Source of the DNA: Collinsella sp.
Lineage (GTDB): Bacteria > Actinomycetota > Coriobacteriia > Coriobacteriales > Coriobacteriaceae
Direction: 5' to 3'
Assembly: GCA_019414055.1 (NCBI GenBank)
Contig: DXMV01000004.1
Location: 62,001-126,000, forward strand
DNA: 64,000 bases
Position numbers and translations under genes: made by a program. Below the pieces are notes generated by a model. It ran no database searches, was not told the origin of the DNA, and saw only the letters and a program-made list of their open reading frames with translations. Of the stretch, positions 24,931-33,093 are shown in pieces; the stretch's first letter is position 1; each line of letters opens with the position of its first letter.

Positions 24931-26448
24931 ATGGCGTTCTATCTGGGTATTGATATTGGGACAAGCGCCTCTAAAGGCGTTTTAATCGATGATCGATGCA
25001 ACATCGTTTGCCAAGCCTCTTGTGGACACGAGACGGACAACCCGCGTGATGGATGGTATCAGCATGATGCGGAGGCAGTTTGGTGGGGCGATTTTTGCCG
25101 CTTGTCGCGGGAGCTGGTGGTGCGATCGGGGGTTAACGCGGCGCAGATTGGATGCGTGGGCCTTTCCGCATTGGGTTGCGACTGCGTGCCGGTCGATACC
25201 GAGTGCAACGCGCTGGCGCCCGCGATTTTGTATGGAGTCGATGCACGTTCGAAGCCGCAGATTGACGAGCTTCTTTCCGAATATGGGTCAGATCGCGCAC
25301 GCGAGCTTTTCGGGCACGATCCCTGTTCGTCAGATATTGCTCCCAAGATCTTGTGGTTTAAGGAGAATATGCCCGAGGTGCACGAACGTGCCGCGAAGTT
25401 CCTGACGGCGTCATCGTTTCTATGCGCAAAGTTGACGGGGCGTTTTACGGTGGACCGTTATTTGGCGGAGGGTTTTCTTCCCCTATATGACCGCTACACT
25501 TGGAAGGTTGATGCTCGGGAATGTGCTCGTTTCTGCCGGCCTGACCAGATGGCGGAGGTAATGTCGGCTACCGATATTGCCGGGGTGATTACGCAGTGTG
25601 CGGCTGAGGCGACGGGGCTCGCGGCAGGGATACCTGTCTTAGTGGGAACGGGCGACTCTGGTGCCGAGGCCATTTCGACGGGTGTATTCCGTCCCGGCGA
25701 TATGATGGTTCAGTTGGGGAGCACGGCGTATTTCATCTACCTAGCTGATCATATGGTCGATGATGCTCGCCTGTGGCCAGGGACGTTTATCATTCCCGGA
25801 ACTTACGGGATCTGCGCGGGGACCAATACGGCGGGTGCGCTCACATCGTGGTTGCGCCAAGAGCTGTATCGCGACGCCGTGGAGGCCGAGGGCCACGGTG
25901 GCCCCGATGCATATTCGGTTATGGCGCATGATGCCGCCGATGTGGCGCCGGGTGCCGATGGGCTCCTGTGTCTGCCGTACTTTGCGGGGGAGCGTACTCC
26001 GCTCAACGATCCCGAGGCGCGTGGCGTCTTCTTTGGCCTGACCGGAAGGCATACGCGAGCCCATATGGTTCGCGCCGCCTTGGAAGGCGTCGCGTATACC
26101 GTTGCATCCCATGTCGACATTATCGAGCGAGAGCATGGACTGCCAATTGGGCGCATTATGCTTGTCGGAGGTGGAACCAAGAATCCAGTTTGGATGCAGA
26201 CTATCGCCGACGTATGCGGGCGCGAGGTCTCGGTTGCCAAGGTTACGGTGGGCGCATGCTTCGGTGATGCCATCATGGCAGCTCTCGCAGGTGGCGCCTA
26301 TGCATCATGGGATGAACTCGCCCGAGTCCTTGGCGTTGCGCAAACAATCGTGCCCGATATGACTGCCCACGAGCTATATGCGTCGCGCCGTCATATCTTT
26401 GACGAATTGTATACACGCAACCGTGATCTCATGCACGAATTGGTGTAA
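24931..26448 (+). CDS. FGGY-family carbohydrate kinase
   Basis: 505-residue sugar kinase of the xylulokinase/glycerol-kinase family. ATP-site motifs are LGIDIGTSASKGVLIDD at the N-terminus, VLVGTGDSGAEAISTGV and MMVQLGSTAYF in the middle, and IMLVGGGTKNPVWMQTIADV near the end. The start lies six bases after the BtpA stop with GAGGGGAG just upstream. As the third kinase in this locus it probably phosphorylates a free sugar or polyol. Its substrate is not evident. A hairpin terminator follows. Confidence 0.92.
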   Translation: MAFYLGIDIGTSASKGVLIDDRCNIVCQASCGHETDNPRDGWYQHDAEAVWWGDFCRLSRELVVRSGVNAAQIGCVGLSALGCDCVPVDTECNALAPAILYGVDARSKPQIDELLSEYGSDRARELFGHDPCSSDIAPKILWFKENMPEVHERAAKFLTASSFLCAKLTGRFTVDRYLAEGFLPLYDRYTWKVDARECARFCRPDQMAEVMSATDIAGVITQCAAEATGLAAGIPVLVGTGDSGAEAISTGVFRPGDMMVQLGSTAYFIYLADHMVDDARLWPGTFIIPGTYGICAGTNTAGALTSWLRQELYRDAVEAEGHGGPDAYSVMAHDAADVAPGADGLLCLPYFAGERTPLNDPEARGVFFGLTGRHTRAHMVRAALEGVAYTVASHVDIIEREHGLPIGRIMLVGGGTKNPVWMQTIADVCGREVSVAKVTVGACFGDAIMAALAGGAYASWDELARVLGVAQTIVPDMTAHELYASRRHIFDELYTRNRDLMHELV

Positions 26449-26475
26449 TGCCGCCGAACTGTACTGCCTTCCAAT

Positions 26476-26516
26476 AGGGACTGCGTTGTGCGATTCGCAT
26501 GTCCCTTGGCATTTTT
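26476..26516 (+). terminator. Terminator of the sugar-amine locus
   Basis: AGGGAC...GCG pairs with CGC...GTCCCT (26476-26506), with ATTTTT shortly downstream. It closes the plus-strand locus before the convergent TatD gene. Confidence 0.6.
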
Positions 26517-26527
26517 GCCCACAGGGG

Positions 26528-27310
26528 TTAGCGAAGGTCAAAAACAGAGCGCGCATTTGCTAAAACTGCCGATTCGATGCGCTTTATGTCACAGTTTTTG
26601 AGCGAGGCGATGCGTTCTGAGGTCCTTGTGAGCGATCTGATGAGCGATTGTGCGCCTGTTTCTGTGTTTGGTTCGGTCGGCGCATCGGTCTCGAGTAGTA
26701 AACGGTCGAGTGGAATCTGTCGTGCGTATTCGCGTCCTCGTTTAGATGCGAGCATGCGTTCGTTGACGGAAAAATAGCAGCCCGCATTACGCGCGCGGAC
26801 GAGTTCGTCCGAAGTGCCGCTAAACCAGTGGAAGATGATAACGGGGGAGTCGGAGTTTGGGATGAGTAGTCCATGCGATTCGAGGACGTCCAGTACGGTT
26901 TCCGCCGAACGAACGGCGTGAATTGATATTACGCGCCCGGTAAGAGGATGCTGCACGAGCGCATCGCAGAGCCGGTCAAATGTCTGTATTTGTAGCGGCT
27001 CACTTCCAGCAAAGCGCGCGGAAAAGTCGAGTCCGACTTCGCCGATGTAGCGCTCTTGGGCAGCAACTTTGCAAAGCAGATTGACCTCGGCAGGACCGCA
27101 GCGTCCGTCGGCGAGCCACCAAGGATGGAGGCCGACGCCCGCGATAATGTTTGGGTAACGGCTGGTCCGCTTTTTTGCTGCCGCGAAGTCGCGTGGGTCG
27201 ACCCCGCAGTCAAAGAGCCCCAGACCCAACGCCGCCGACTCGCTGGCTGCAGCATCGGGGCTGAGCATCAAATCAAGATGACAATGCGTGTCAAAGAATC
27301 GCGGTTCCAT
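26528..27310 (-). CDS. TatD-family metal-dependent hydrolase
   Basis: 260-residue TIM-barrel nuclease/hydrolase. TatD metal motifs are visible: FFDTHCHLD at the start, VGLHPWW, YIGEVGLDF, ISIHAVR, IFHWFSG and LLLETDAP. TatD proteins act as DNases and in quality control. The ATG at 27310 follows AGGATG; codons further upstream overlap the tcdA stop and read into it. It starts 14 bases after tcdA and is probably co-transcribed with it. Confidence 0.92.
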   Translation of the reverse strand: MEPRFFDTHCHLDLMLSPDAAASESAALGLGLFDCGVDPRDFAAAKKRTSRYPNIIAGVGLHPWWLADGRCGPAEVNLLCKVAAQERYIGEVGLDFSARFAGSEPLQIQTFDRLCDALVQHPLTGRVISIHAVRSAETVLDVLESHGLLIPNSDSPVIIFHWFSGTSDELVRARNAGCYFSVNERMLASKRGREYARQIPLDRLLLETDAPTEPNTETGAQSLIRSLTRTSERIASLKNCDIKRIESAVLANARSVFDLR

Positions 27311-27324
27311 CGCAGGGCATCCTG

Positions 27325-28122
27325 CTAGTCCAAGCGCTGGCCATCGGCGCGCACGCGCTCGCACCCGCGCCCGCTAATCTGGCGGATAACCTCGCCGGCG
27401 ATCATCTGGCCCATGATGGGCGGCATAAAGCTGGCGGTGCCCAACTCGGTACGCTCGTGGATGTTGGAAGGATCGCGGGGCTGTGTCTTAACCGATTCCT
27501 CGCAGCTAAACAGTACGTGCAGGCTCTTGATGCCGCGCTTCTTGCATTCTTTGCGCATAATGCGGCTCATGGGGTCACGTACCGTATCGAAAATGTCGGC
27601 AAAGCGGAGGCACTCGGGATGGAGCTTGTTGGCCCCGCCCATGGAGCTAACCAAACGAATGTCGTGGTCCTGAGCATATTTGGCAATGGTGAGCTTGGCC
27701 GAGATGGTGTCGATGGCGTCGACGACGTAATCGAGCTTGCCGTCCGTCTGCTCCAAAACGCTCGCAAAGAACTCGTCGATGTTGTCGCTCAACAGGTATT
27801 CGGTGCGCTTGATAACGGTGGCGGCGGGATTGATATCACCAATCATGGCTTCCATCACGTCCACCTTGCACTTGCCGACGGTGCTATGAAAGGCGATGGC
27901 CTGGCGATTGATATTGCTGGGCGCGATGATGTCCTTGTCCAGAATGACGAAATGACCGATGCCGCCGCGGGCGAGTGCCTCGCAGCAATTGGAGCCCACA
28001 CCTCCGCAGCCGAGTACCAGCACCGTGGCATCGGCGAGCTTGTCGAGTGCCTCGCGGCCCATGATGATCTCGAGCTTGGCATCGCGCGTCTCGTTGGGAG
28101 TTGCGGCTGCGGTTTCGGTCAT
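27325..28122 (-). CDS. tcdA: tRNA threonylcarbamoyladenosine dehydratase (ThiF-like)
   Basis: 265-residue E1-like enzyme that cyclises t6A37 of ANN-decoding tRNAs to ct6A. The ThiF fold shows VLVLGCGGVGSNCCEALARG for ATP binding, LDKDIIAPSNINRQ, DAIDTISAKLTIAKY and a typical TcdA tail (PPIMGQMIAGEVIRQISG). The ATG at 28122 is preferred because GGAGG lies six bases before it; the ATG at 28128 abuts that ribosome site. TatD follows. Confidence 0.93.
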   Translation of the reverse strand: MTETAAATPNETRDAKLEIIMGREALDKLADATVLVLGCGGVGSNCCEALARGGIGHFVILDKDIIAPSNINRQAIAFHSTVGKCKVDVMEAMIGDINPAATVIKRTEYLLSDNIDEFFASVLEQTDGKLDYVVDAIDTISAKLTIAKYAQDHDIRLVSSMGGANKLHPECLRFADIFDTVRDPMSRIMRKECKKRGIKSLHVLFSCEESVKTQPRDPSNIHERTELGTASFMPPIMGQMIAGEVIRQISGRGCERVRADGQRLD

Positions 28123-28329
28123 AGACATCCTCCGATGGGGAAGCGAATCGTGTTTTAGCTATCGCCATTATAGGTATTATCGCGATTCCATTTGAGCCCT
28201 AGGGGCTTGTTGAAATGAGGCAGTGATTCGCATAAGATGAAGCAGATGGCACCCGTTGCAGCGGGTTGGCCAACTCCCAAACACGTTTGTAGCGTGAGAA
28301 GTGGCCGTCTTCGCATTACGCGGGGGCGG

Positions 28330-28416
28330 CTATTTCATTCGACCTCCAATGTGGATGCCGAGCTCCACAGCCGCGATTACAAGCAACAACAACGTCAGGA
28401 CATCGTTAATACTCAT
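28330..28416 (-). CDS. 28-residue membrane peptide, holin-like toxin type
   Basis: Tiny protein too short for normal gene calls. MSINDVLTLL is followed by a single hydrophobic helix and the basic end GGRMK. A strong AAGGAG lies seven bases before the ATG. Just downstream on the same strand come AATAGCCGCCCCCGC and a small GGC-ACCCG/CGGGT hairpin at 28248-28271, an arrangement I recall from holin-like type I toxins of gut Firmicutes. The antitoxin RNA has not been identified. Function is inferred from size and layout only. Confidence 0.5.
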   Translation of the reverse strand: MSINDVLTLLLLVIAAVELGIHIGGRMK

Positions 28417-28487
28417 AGTCCATCTCCTTCTTGGGAAGAGGGAGCTGGCCCATCTGCTTCTGGACCCATTGTATCTAAAAACGAACG

Positions 28488-28549
28488 AATGTTCTATATA
28501 TAACATTGCTATTAGATAATTAGACAAACATCTAAATAAAGAGTATAGT
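28488..28549 (+). promoter_or_regulatory. Promoter and operator of the SdpR/SdpI operon
   Basis: TAGACA (28521-28526), exactly 17 nt, then TATAGT (28544-28549). An inverted repeat TTAGAT-N12-ATCTAA (28512-28535) covers the -35 box, as expected for ArsR-type autorepression. A second palindrome AATGTT-N8-AACATT lies at 28488-28507, perhaps serving the divergent peptide gene. Confidence 0.6.
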
Positions 28550-28583
28550 GTGCACGTCGCGAGAGATAGCGAGAGGAGGTTCT

Positions 28584-28862
28584 ATGCCGGGAGAAGGTTT
28601 TAAGGCGCTGGCGGATCCAACGCGGCGGCGCATTTTAGAACTGCTGCGCGAGGGCAATTGCACGGCGGGGGAGCTCGCCGAGCATTTCGACATAAGCAAA
28701 CCGTCGCTCAGCCATCATCTGGCAACGATTAAAAACGCCGGGCTGGTGACCGATGAGCGCCATGGCCAAAACATCGTATACAGCTTAAATACCACCGTCA
28801 TGCAGGACTTGATTGGCTGGTTTATGGGCTTTACAAACACTGAAGGTGATAAGGATGAATAA
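28584..28862 (+). CDS. ArsR-family autorepressor (SdpR type)
   Basis: 92-residue winged-helix repressor. It keeps GFKALADPTRRRILELLREG, the recognition helix region FDISKPSLSHHLATIKNAGLV and the wing DERHGQNIVYSLN. The metal-binding Cys of ArsR are absent, as in SdpR. The ATG at 28584 follows GAGGAGG. It overlaps the SdpI-like gene by eight bases, the classic SdpR/SdpI immunity pair, so membrane SdpI may sequester it to induce the operon. Confidence 0.92.
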   Translation: MPGEGFKALADPTRRRILELLREGNCTAGELAEHFDISKPSLSHHLATIKNAGLVTDERHGQNIVYSLNTTVMQDLIGWFMGFTNTEGDKDE

Positions 28863-29559
28863 CGAAAACAAGGGCATTCACGCCACGGGGGTATCGTCGC
28901 GCGTGTGGATTGCGCTGGTCGCTCTGTGCGTCGCCAATGTCGTAGCGCACCTCATGGTGATGCCGAGCTTGCCTGCACAGATTCCCACGCACTGGGGAGC
29001 GAACGGCGCCGTCGACGGTTGGGGCCCTAGCTGGATGGCCTCCGCGCTTGGCGTGCTGCCTCTGGCACTTCTTGCAATGTTCTACGTGGTGCCACGCATT
29101 GACCCCAAAGGTGAGGCATATCGAACCTCGGGCAAGTTCTATCGGGGCTTCGTAATCGCCTTCACCTTGTTCATGTGTGCCATAAGCTGGTTGGGTGAGC
29201 TTACGGTCTGGGGCGTGGTGCCGGCGGTCGGTTCGGTCAACGTGCTGATTTCCGGTGCCATCGGTTTGCTGTTCATCGGCGTAGGCAACTACTTGCCGCG
29301 TGTGAAGCGGAACTATACGCTCGGTATCAAGACGCCCTGGGCGCTTGCCGATCCCGAGAACTGGCGCCGCACACAGCGCTTTGGCGGTGCTTGCTTTATG
29401 GTGCTGGGTGTTGGTTTGATTGTGATGGGCGTGGCGGGTAGCGTGCTTTCGAGTGAAGTCGTCGCCGCGGTGATTGCGGTGCTGGCGTTTGGTTCGGTCG
29501 GAGCCGTCTACGTCTACTCGTATCTGCTGTGGCGTAAATCGCAGCGAGCCGTTCGCTAA
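28855..29559 (+). CDS. SdpI-family membrane protein
   Basis: 234-residue protein with about six membrane segments, a DUF1648 module (MPSLPAQIPTHWGANGAVDG) and an SdpI module (NYTLGIKTPWALADPENWRRT). In Bacillus SdpI gives immunity to the SdpC killing peptide and binds SdpR. Here no toxin gene is adjacent, so it may give immunity to foreign peptides. The ATG at 28855 lies inside the end of the regulator gene, indicating translational coupling. Confidence 0.9.
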   Translation: MNNENKGIHATGVSSRVWIALVALCVANVVAHLMVMPSLPAQIPTHWGANGAVDGWGPSWMASALGVLPLALLAMFYVVPRIDPKGEAYRTSGKFYRGFVIAFTLFMCAISWLGELTVWGVVPAVGSVNVLISGAIGLLFIGVGNYLPRVKRNYTLGIKTPWALADPENWRRTQRFGGACFMVLGVGLIVMGVAGSVLSSEVVAAVIAVLAFGSVGAVYVYSYLLWRKSQRAVR

Positions 29560-29623
29560 GGTTGCGGAAAACTAGCGTACGCAGTTCATAGTATGTTCTG
29601 GGGGACTTTTCCCAGGTAGTATT

Positions 29624-29651
29624 AGGGGCGTGGGCAACCATGCCCCTTTTT
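29624..29651 (+). terminator. Terminator after the SdpI gene
   Basis: AGGGGCGTGG and CCATGCCCCT pair (one G-T) around GCAA and are followed by TTTT. Confidence 0.85.
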
Positions 29652-29742
29652 CGTTAAGTTTCAGAGCTGATTTCCTCATTTCGTTTCCACTAAAGCGAAA
29701 CAAGAATAGGGAAACAGCAGGTAGAAAGGATAAAACAGGCAA

Positions 29743-31422
29743 ATGGCGGAGTTTATCTACCAGATGTATCAGGCTCGCAAGGCCCATGGCGACAAGGTAA
29801 TCCTTGACGACGTGACCCTGAGCTTCTACCCCGGTGCCAAGATCGGTGTCGTGGGCCCCAACGGCATGGGCAAGTCGACCCTGCTCAAGATCATGGCCGG
29901 TATCGAGGAGGTCTCAAACGGCGATGCCAGGCTCACCCCCGGCTACACCGTGGGTATCCTGCAGCAGGAACCGCCGATCGACGACGACAAGACCGTTATC
30001 GAGAACGTGCGCATGGCGTTTGGCGATATGATCGCCAAGGTCGATCGCTTCAATAAGATCGGCGAGGAGATGTGCGACCCGGACTGCGACATGGACGCCC
30101 TCATGGCCGAGATGGGCAAGCTCCAGGACGAGATCGACGCCGCTGATGGCTGGGATATCGATTCCAAGCTCGGCCAGGCCATGGACGCCCTGCAGCTGCC
30201 CGATTCCGACATGCCGGTCAACGTGCTTTCCGGCGGCGAGCGTCGTCGCGTGGCCCTGTGCAAGCTGCTGCTCGAGGCTCCCGACCTGCTGCTGCTTGAC
30301 GAGCCCACAAACCACCTAGACGCTGAGTCGATCCTGTGGCTCGAGCACTTCCTTCACAACTACCAGGGCGCGGTGCTTGCCGTCACGCACGATCGCTACT
30401 TCCTGGATAACGTTGCCGAGTGGATCTGCGAGGTCGACCGCGGTCACCTTTATCCCTACAAGGGCAACTACTCCACGTATCTGGAGACCAAGGCCGCCCG
30501 TATCGAGGCGCAGGGCAACCGCGACGCCAAGCTCGCCAAGCGCATGGAGGCCGAGCTCGAGTGGGTACGCAGCTCGCCCAAGGCTCGCCAGGCCAAGAAC
30601 AAGGCTCGTCTGGCTCGCTACGAGGAGATGGAGGCCGAGGCCCGCGCAAGCCAGAAGCTCGACTGGACCGATATCCGCATTCCCGTTGGACCGCGTTTGG
30701 GTAACAAGGTGCTCGAGGCCCATCACCTGCACAAGGAATTCGACGGTCGCGTGCTCATCGACGACCTTTCGTTCACCCTGCCGCGCAACGGCATCGTGGG
30801 CGTCATCGGCCCCAACGGTGTCGGTAAGACCACGCTGTTCAAGACCATCGTGGGCCTGGAGCCGCTGACTTCGGGCGAGCTCGAGGTGGGCGAGACCGTC
30901 AAGATCTCCTATGTCGATCAGAACCGTTCTGGCATCGACCCTGATAAGAACCTGTGGGAGGTCGTCTCGGACGGCCTGGACCACATGATGGTCGGCGAGA
31001 CCGAGGTTCCGAGCCGTGCTTATGTGGCGAGCTTTGGCTTTAAGGGCCAGGACCAGCAGAAGCGCGCTGGTGTACTCTCCGGTGGCGAGCGCAACCGTCT
31101 GAACCTGGCGCTCACGCTCAAGCAGGGCGGCAACCTGCTGCTCCTCGACGAGCCCACGAACGATCTCGACGTCGAGACGCTGTCCTCACTCGAGGCGGCG
31201 CTGCTCGAGTTCCCGGGCTGCTCGGTGGTTATTAGCCACGACCGTATGTTCCTGGACCGCGTCGCCACGCACATCCTGGCGTGGGAAGGCACCGACGAGA
31301 ACCCGGGCAACTGGTATTGGTTCGAGGGCAACTTCGAGGCCTATCAGGCCAACCGCATCGAGCGCCTGGGCGAGGACGCAGCCCAGCCGCATCGTATTCA
31401 CCGCAAGCTGACGCGTGACTAG
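29743..31422 (+). CDS. ettA: ABC-F protein EttA (translational throttle)
   Basis: 559-residue soluble tandem ATPase that binds the ribosomal E site and gates the first elongation steps according to energy charge. Both ABC cassettes are intact. The first has GPNGMGKSTL and LSGGERRRVALCKLL. The second has GPNGVGKTTL and LSGGERNRLNLALTL, with LLLDEPTNHLDAES/LLLDEPTNDLDVET Walker B pairs. The charged linker contains the EttA-type SPKARQAKNKARLARYEEM element. Start: ATG after AAAGGA. A repeat palindrome begins four bases after its stop. Confidence 0.95.
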   Translation: MAEFIYQMYQARKAHGDKVILDDVTLSFYPGAKIGVVGPNGMGKSTLLKIMAGIEEVSNGDARLTPGYTVGILQQEPPIDDDKTVIENVRMAFGDMIAKVDRFNKIGEEMCDPDCDMDALMAEMGKLQDEIDAADGWDIDSKLGQAMDALQLPDSDMPVNVLSGGERRRVALCKLLLEAPDLLLLDEPTNHLDAESILWLEHFLHNYQGAVLAVTHDRYFLDNVAEWICEVDRGHLYPYKGNYSTYLETKAARIEAQGNRDAKLAKRMEAELEWVRSSPKARQAKNKARLARYEEMEAEARASQKLDWTDIRIPVGPRLGNKVLEAHHLHKEFDGRVLIDDLSFTLPRNGIVGVIGPNGVGKTTLFKTIVGLEPLTSGELEVGETVKISYVDQNRSGIDPDKNLWEVVSDGLDHMMVGETEVPSRAYVASFGFKGQDQQKRAGVLSGGERNRLNLALTLKQGGNLLLLDEPTNDLDVETLSSLEAALLEFPGCSVVISHDRMFLDRVATHILAWEGTDENPGNWYWFEGNFEAYQANRIERLGEDAAQPHRIHRKLTRD

Positions 31423-31426
31423 GTTT

Positions 31427-31566
31427 GTTACGCGGTTTTACCAAACCGCGTAACGAGATGATGCTGCGCGAGCCGCAAGCACCCCATCTTGTCGTTCAAA
31501 CCGTCGCTCGCGTACCAAAGTACGCGTCGCTCCTCTTTCACGGCAACCTGGGGCACTTGCGGCTCG
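31427..31566 (+). repeat. Composite intergenic element, copy A (palindrome plus hairpin)
   Basis: Starts with a 28-nt near-perfect palindrome (31427-31454; arms GTTACGCGGTTT and AAACCGCGTAAC). After 14 nt comes a large hairpin with arms CGAGCCGCAAG (31469-31479) and CTTGCGGCTCG (31556-31566). This encloses a CGCGTAC/GTACGCG hairpin (31509-31526) and the box CTCCTCTTTCACG. The same order recurs in inverse orientation at 41154-41291. It begins four bases after the ettA stop. Confidence 0.75.
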
Positions 31567-31615
31567 CTCGCTGTTGGTTACGATGCATCGACAAATGAGC
31601 AATTTAAACGAATGA

Positions 31616-31655
31616 GCAAAAACGGCTCAAATCCTGATTTGGATTTGAGCCGTTT
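31616..31655 (-). terminator. Terminator of the acidic bipartite protein gene
   Basis: AAACGGCTCAAATCC/GGATTTGAGCCGTTT, a perfect 15-bp stem with a 6-nt loop. On the minus strand it is followed by a T tract. Confidence 0.88.
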
Positions 31656-31659
31656 GTCG

Positions 31660-32955
31660 TTACTGCTCGGGTTCTTCGACTTTATCGATGGTCCAGGCGG
31701 CTCCGAGACCGCCGGCGGTGTTGCGGCGGATGCGCACGGCAACCTCGCGGCGCTCGCCGGCCTGCGTGTAGTGCAGGGGGAAGCTTGCGCGGTTTCGCGC
31801 GGCCTCGATGGTACCGCGCTCGCGGGCGATCCAGTAGTACTCGCCGACGATGCCGAGCGTGTCGGCGCCGTAGGGGAGATAGGTCGACAGCTGGTGCAAA
31901 AGCGGGCCGGGGCAGAAGACCTCGGTTGTGAAATCGACGGGGAAGTCCTCGGGGATGGCGGGCGCTGCGGGTGCGGGGGCCGGTGCTGCAGCGGGGACCG
32001 GAGCCGGTGCGGGAATCTGGTCATAGACAGGTTCGGATGCGGACTCGATGACGGGTGCAGACTCAGGCACCGGTTCCGGCTTAACTGCGGAATCTGTCGG
32101 TTCCACGGAGACGGATGTGTCTTCAGTCTCGGTTTTGGCATCGGCTTGCGGGGCGTCCTCTGCCTCGACAGGCAGCTTTGCTTCGACCGGCGTGGATGCC
32201 ATGGTGGTGATGCCGGCGTTGGCGTTCTCGGGGTCATAGACAACCGTGAGCGAGATGGCGGGCTGCGGCGTCTCGGGCTCCGGCGCCGACTCGGTAGCGC
32301 CTTGATCGGCGGGCTCGTCGGACTGATCGTCCTCGGCCTCGTTGCCAAAGACATCGCTGTTTTGGAACGCAGACGTCTCGGGTTGGTTAGCGGCTTCTTC
32401 GGTTGTCGACTTGGGGGCCTCGTTGAGCTCCACAGCGGCTTCCTGCTCTGATGTGACTTCGGGATCGGTCGTGGCGGCGATTTCGGTTTCGGCTTCTGCT
32501 GTTACCTCAATAGCGACTTCGATCTCTGTCTCGGGCTCGGGCTCCGGAGCGACTTCGGCCACGGGCTCGGGACGCTTAACGTGCTTGGGACGCACGGCCT
32601 TGAGGTCTTTCTCGCCGCGCTTTTTCTTTTTGTAGGACTGCTTGGCTCCCTTGGCTGCCTTGGGCTTGTCCTCGCCCTTGGCAAGGGCGGTATCCCAGGC
32701 CTCATTGGCGATGACGGTGGCATACAGACGTCCGCCCTTAAAGACGGTCAGCTTAATGCAGTCGTCGAGTTCCTCGAGCAGCTCGCGCGTGGACTCGAAG
32801 CCCAGGTCATAAGCGGTCATATCGCCAGCGGCGAGTGTCTCCTCGACCTGCGTCATAAACGTTTGCTTGCCGCATCCAATCGCATCGCGTAGCAGGCGAT
32901 ACAGATAGATGTGGTTGCCCAGCGAAAGCGTGGGCTTAACTATTGTCTTGCTCAT
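31660..32955 (-). CDS. Bipartite protein with acidic proline-rich linker
   Basis: 431-residue cytoplasmic protein of unknown function. The N-terminal ~90 residues form a compact domain (LSLGNHIYLYRLLRDAIG ... STRELLEELDDCIKLTVFKG GRLYATV), somewhat like a winged-helix OST-HTH/LOTUS domain. A lysine-rich patch and about 230 residues of Glu/Pro/Ala linker follow. A second small domain is at the C-terminus (FTTEVFCPGPLLHQLSTYLP ... YYWIARERGTIEAARNRASF). The ATG at 32955 follows GAGGAG; an upstream extension lacks a ribosome site. The LOTUS resemblance is weak and unproven. Confidence 0.75.
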   Translation of the reverse strand: MSKTIVKPTLSLGNHIYLYRLLRDAIGCGKQTFMTQVEETLAAGDMTAYDLGFESTRELLEELDDCIKLTVFKGGRLYATVIANEAWDTALAKGEDKPKAAKGAKQSYKKKKRGEKDLKAVRPKHVKRPEPVAEVAPEPEPETEIEVAIEVTAEAETEIAATTDPEVTSEQEAAVELNEAPKSTTEEAANQPETSAFQNSDVFGNEAEDDQSDEPADQGATESAPEPETPQPAISLTVVYDPENANAGITTMASTPVEAKLPVEAEDAPQADAKTETEDTSVSVEPTDSAVKPEPVPESAPVIESASEPVYDQIPAPAPVPAAAPAPAPAAPAIPEDFPVDFTTEVFCPGPLLHQLSTYLPYGADTLGIVGEYYWIARERGTIEAARNRASFPLHYTQAGERREVAVRIRRNTAGGLGAAWTIDKVEEPEQ

Positions 32956-33026
32956 GGCAAATCTCCTCTTTACACACCAAAGCATCTTACCATCGCGCAG
33001 GGCTTGCCTCCTCGGCGCCCAAAGCA

Positions 33027-33059
33027 AACGGGCGCGACCGTTGCCGGTTCGCGCCCGTT
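33027..33059 (-). terminator. Hairpin after the Ser/Thr-rich membrane protein gene
   Basis: Perfect 11-bp stem AACGGGCGCGA/TCGCGCCCGTT. The T tract is short, so termination strength is uncertain. Confidence 0.6.
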
Positions 33060-33093
33060 ATGCAGGTCGGCTATCTGTGAGAGACGATCGTGC

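Larger units (their letters stand above)
28123..28583. other. Intergenic region between tcdA and SdpR-type regulator
   Basis: 460-base gap. It holds the toxin-like peptide gene on the minus strand, the AATGTT-N8-AACATT palindrome (28488-28507), and the regulator promoter at its right end. The left 120 bases show nothing further that I can support. Confidence 0.6.

Noticed and set aside
15061..26448. Sugar-amine locus as a recently acquired island
   Set aside because: GC content and codon use look like the surroundings, and no integrase, tRNA junction or direct-repeat ends were seen.
31427..31660. Possible CRISPR or tRNA in the repeat-rich gap after ettA
   Set aside because: There is only one palindrome and nested hairpins, with no regularly spaced repeats and no cloverleaf or anticodon arm.
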